Shown: in pieces, positions 6,170 through 7,704 of the stretch
Layout: every line of letters starts with the position of its first letter
Position numbering within the stretch: the stretch's first letter is position 1
Assembly (NCBI GenBank): GCA_023717585.1
Contig: JAMQPJ010000343.1
Location: 1-7,704 of the forward strand
Source of the DNA: Thermoanaerobaculia bacterium
GTDB lineage: Bacteria > Acidobacteriota > Thermoanaerobaculia > UBA5066
DNA length: 7,704 nucleotides
Direction of reading: 5' to 3'
Program-made: the position numbers and the translations under genes
The notes under the pieces: generated by a model
What the model was told of the DNA's origin: nothing
Databases searched by the model: none
What the model saw: the letters and a program-made list of their open reading frames with translations, nothing else

Positions 6170-6768
6170 GGCGTCAGACCCGCCATCTCCCGGTGGAGCC
6201 ACGCCTCGGCGTGCCTCCACTCGCGGCTGACGGTGGCGGCGGAGATCCCCATCGCATGGGCGGCTTCGTCTATCGTCAGGCCCCCGAAGACGCGCAGCTC
6301 GACGAGCTTCGACTGCCGTTCGTCGAGAGTCGCCAGGCGGGCGAGGGCCATGTCGAGGGAAAGGAGATCGAGGCTTCTCGGCATCGCCATCGGGCCCGCC
6401 TCGTCCAGCGAGATCCGGGTCTGGGCGCCGCCCCTCTTCTCCGCCTGGCGGCGGCGCGCGTAGTCGACGAGAACCTCGCGCATCGCGCGGGCGGCGACGG
6501 CGTGGAAGTGGGCCCGGTTCTGCCACCTCACGCTCTTCTGGTCGACGAGCTTCAGGTAAGCCTCGTTCACGAGGGCGGTGGGCTGCAGCGTGTGCCCCGA
6601 GCGTTCCTTCCGGAGGTACCCCTCGGCCCTCTTGCGGAGGTCCGAGTAGACGAGGGGAATCAGCTTCTGAAGCGCCTCCTTGTCGCCCGCGCTCCAGGCG
6701 AGAAGGAGAGCCGTCACCTCTCCCGGGGAGGCGCCGGGGCCGGGTTTCGGCTCTTTCTGGTCGGCCAT
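6166..6768 (-). CDS. ECF-family RNA polymerase sigma factor (TIGR02999/ECF43-like)
   Basis: A 200-residue two-domain sigma factor that would direct RNA polymerase to a set of stress promoters. Domain 2 runs about 15-108: VTALLLAWSAGDKEALQKL (18-36), LRKERSGHTLQPTALVNEAY (52-71), and the region 2.3-2.4 helix WQNRAHFHAVAARAMREVLV (82-101). Domain 4 is about 140-195, with LDERQSKLVELRVFGGLTID (148-167) and the helix-turn-helix AAHAMGISAATVSREWRHAE (169-188). The usual acidic DAED-type motif at the start of region 2.2 is replaced by HTLQPTAL (59-66) with Thr60 and Thr64. The ATG at 6768 agrees with the family start, with AGG nine bases upstream; ATGs at 6804 and 6795 would add 9-12 unconserved residues. 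The stop (TGA, 6168-6166) overlaps the kinase GTG, so the two genes form one coupled unit. No anti-sigma factor gene is adjacent; the kinase takes that position. Confidence 0.92.
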   Translation of the reverse strand: MADQKEPKPGPGASPGEVTALLLAWSAGDKEALQKLIPLVYSDLRKRAEGYLRKERSGHTLQPTALVNEAYLKLVDQKSVRWQNRAHFHAVAARAMREVLVDYARRRQAEKRGGAQTRISLDEAGPMAMPRSLDLLSLDMALARLATLDERQSKLVELRVFGGLTIDEAAHAMGISAATVSREWRHAEAWLHREMAGLTP

Positions 6769-6901
6769 GAGGGGAAACCTTCGTGATTCTCGCATCCCTT
6801 TCATCGAAGGCGGAGTTGTCGCAGGAACGAGAAAGCCCGCCGAGGAGAGAGCCGCGAACGGACGTTCCAGGTGCGGATCCTCCCGGCCTCGTCTCCGTCC
6901 T

Positions 6902-6918
6902 GCCCGAGATGAACGGGC
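6902..6918 (-). terminator. Weak hairpin after the phosphate permease gene
   Basis: GCCCG (6902-6906) and CGGGC (6914-6918) form a 5-bp GC stem with a 7-base loop, about 18 bases past the permease stop and before the sigma factor gene. There is no T-run, so termination here is only a possibility. The rest of the 167-base gap (6769-6935) contains a small palindrome, GAACG-GA-CGTTC (6856-6867), but no clear -35/-10 pair that I can support for the sigma-kinase unit. Confidence 0.2.
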
Positions 6919-6935
6919 CGGGCCGCGCCGCCGAC

Positions 6936-7703
6936 TCAGGCCAGTAGTCGAAAAGCGAGCGCGGCCACGAGAGCGGCAACGGGCAGCGTGACGATCCACG
7001 CGAGGAGCATTTCCCGGACGGTCTTCCACTGGATGCCCGCCGCCTTCGATGCCGCGCCGATCCCGATGATCGCGCCCGACGACACGTGCGTCGTGGAGAC
7101 GGGGAGCGCCCAGAGCGAGGCGGCGCTCACGAGCGCGGACGTCGTCAGGTTCGCGAGAAGACCCTCGTCGGGAGACATCTTCGTGACCTTCCTCGCGAGC
7201 GTCTCGGTGACACGGAAGCCGCCGAACGCGCTCCCGAGCGCCATGGCGACGGCAACGGCCGCGTAGAAGCCGCCGAGTCCGACGCCCCAGACAGCGGAGG
7301 CCGCAAACCCGAGAGCGAGGACTTTGGGTGTGTCGTTGAGGCCGCGAAAGAAGCTCGTGGCCCCGGACGAAACCCAGTGGAGCGAGTCGAGCGCATTGAC
7401 CCGCACGAGCATGTCGGGCGGGCAGGCGGACCCGCTCAGGACGCCGACGCTCGGCAGGTCGGAAGCGTTCACGGACGCGCTCACGGACGCGGTAGCTCCC
7501 GCGGGCACGGCCGGAACAGCCTCGCGGCGCTCGAGGCAAACGCAGAAGCGATGGAAACGCCGCAGGACCGGCGCGAGGAGAGGCGAGAGGGCGAGCATCA
7601 CGGCGAGCGAGAGAATCGGCGACAGCGCGAGCGGCAGGGCCACCTTCCTGGCGATGCCAAGCCACGCGACGCCCGAAGCGCCTGCCGCCATGATTCCCGC
7701 CCC
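6936..7703 (-). CDS. PiT-family inorganic phosphate transporter, C-terminal part
   Basis: The frame is open from the right edge (7703) to TGA at 6938-6936, giving 255 residues. The ATG at 7691 is internal, since GAGI before it continues a membrane segment, so the N-terminus lies outside. PiT carriers bring phosphate (or metal-phosphate, and adventitiously arsenate) into the cell using an ion gradient and consist of two homologous halves. This is the second half: GLNDTPKVLAL (121-131) is the family GANDTQK-type signature, FRVTETLARKVTKMSPDEG (163-181) the conserved loop, and PVSTTHVSSGAIIGIGAA (201-218) the second signature. Hydrophobic segments lie near 18-46, 128-158, 183-200 and 230-252. 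The long hydrophilic stretch 48-112, rich in Ser, Ala and Val with C54 and C56, is the central loop between the halves. It is 167 bases upstream of the sigma factor gene on the same strand, so co-transcription is possible but not shown. Confidence 0.92.
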   Translation of the reverse strand, partial: GAGIMAAGASGVAWLGIARKVALPLALSPILSLAVMLALSPLLAPVLRRFHRFCVCLERREAVPAVPAGATASVSASVNASDLPSVGVLSGSACPPDMLVRVNALDSLHWVSSGATSFFRGLNDTPKVLALGFAASAVWGVGLGGFYAAVAVAMALGSAFGGFRVTETLARKVTKMSPDEGLLANLTTSALVSAASLWALPVSTTHVSSGAIIGIGAASKAAGIQWKTVREMLLAWIVTLPVAALVAALAFRLLA

Positions 7704-7704
7704 G

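Noticed and set aside
4400..6463. A 687-codon open frame on the + strand, opposite the kinase gene
   Set aside because: It has no recognisable domain and is rich in Arg, Gly, Glu and Val, as expected from the antisense of a GC-rich gene. The minus-strand frame has the complete kinase motifs.
5962..6786. Plus-strand open frame of 274 codons opposite the sigma factor and the kinase N-terminus
   Set aside because: It is Arg-rich, matches no family I know, and lies fully opposite two well-supported genes.
6856..6867. Palindrome GAACG-GA-CGTTC upstream of the sigma gene as an autoregulatory ECF promoter or operator
   Set aside because: A 5-bp-arm palindrome is likely by chance in 167 bases, and no matching -10 element is visible at a suitable distance.
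6170..6979. Upstream extension of the kinase frame to a 1075-residue protein
   Set aside because: The region encodes the sigma factor in a different frame, and the extension has no conserved content. The GTG at 6169 matches the conserved kinase N-terminus and overlaps the sigma stop.
6769..7665. Extension of the sigma factor frame far upstream, giving a 499-residue protein
   Set aside because: The extension is low-complexity Arg/Ala-rich sequence that overlaps the phosphate permease in another frame. The sigma family start fits 6768.

Overview
The window is GC-rich and fully packed with bacterial protein-coding genes. The pairing of a TIGR02999/ECF43-type sigma factor with a transmembrane Ser/Thr kinase-TPR protein is most familiar from Acidobacteriota and Planctomycetota. 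I therefore suggest an Acidobacteriota-like organism, as an inference from gene content only. No RNA gene, insertion sequence, CRISPR array or phage gene was seen.

Layout: (1) Bases 2-892, + strand, hold the 3' part of a gene for a tandem DinB-like protein, cut by the left edge. (2) Bases 939-3735, + strand, hold a compact arsenic-resistance operon, arsR-arsM-acr3-arsC. An AT-rich promoter/operator island lies in front of arsR, and a second ArsR-box-like inverted repeat lies between arsR and arsM. (3) Bases 3736-3770 hold a perfect 8-bp inverted repeat between the convergent arsC and kinase genes, a candidate bidirectional terminator. (4) Bases 3752-6768, - strand, hold an ECF sigma factor gene followed, with a 4-nt overlap, by a large Ser/Thr protein kinase gene with one membrane segment and a TPR-rich C-terminus. 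(5) Bases 6936-7703, - strand, hold the C-terminal two thirds or so of a PiT-family phosphate permease gene, cut by the right edge.

How the genes work together: ArsR should sense As(III) and release the promoter. ArsC reduces arsenate to arsenite using a thioredoxin-type cysteine relay. Acr3 exports arsenite. ArsM methylates arsenite with S-adenosylmethionine. The last two junctions of the operon are tight (7 nt, then a 4-nt overlap), which suggests translational coupling. The sigma factor and kinase form a separate signalling module. The sigma factor lacks the usual acidic DAED-like motif of region 2.2 and has threonines there, which fits the known phosphorylation-activated ECF43 scheme (EcfP/PknT of Vibrio parahaemolyticus). 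This is the most interesting testable idea in the window. Everything else looks like recognisable families in a mostly familiar arrangement; I did not find a clearly undescribed system.
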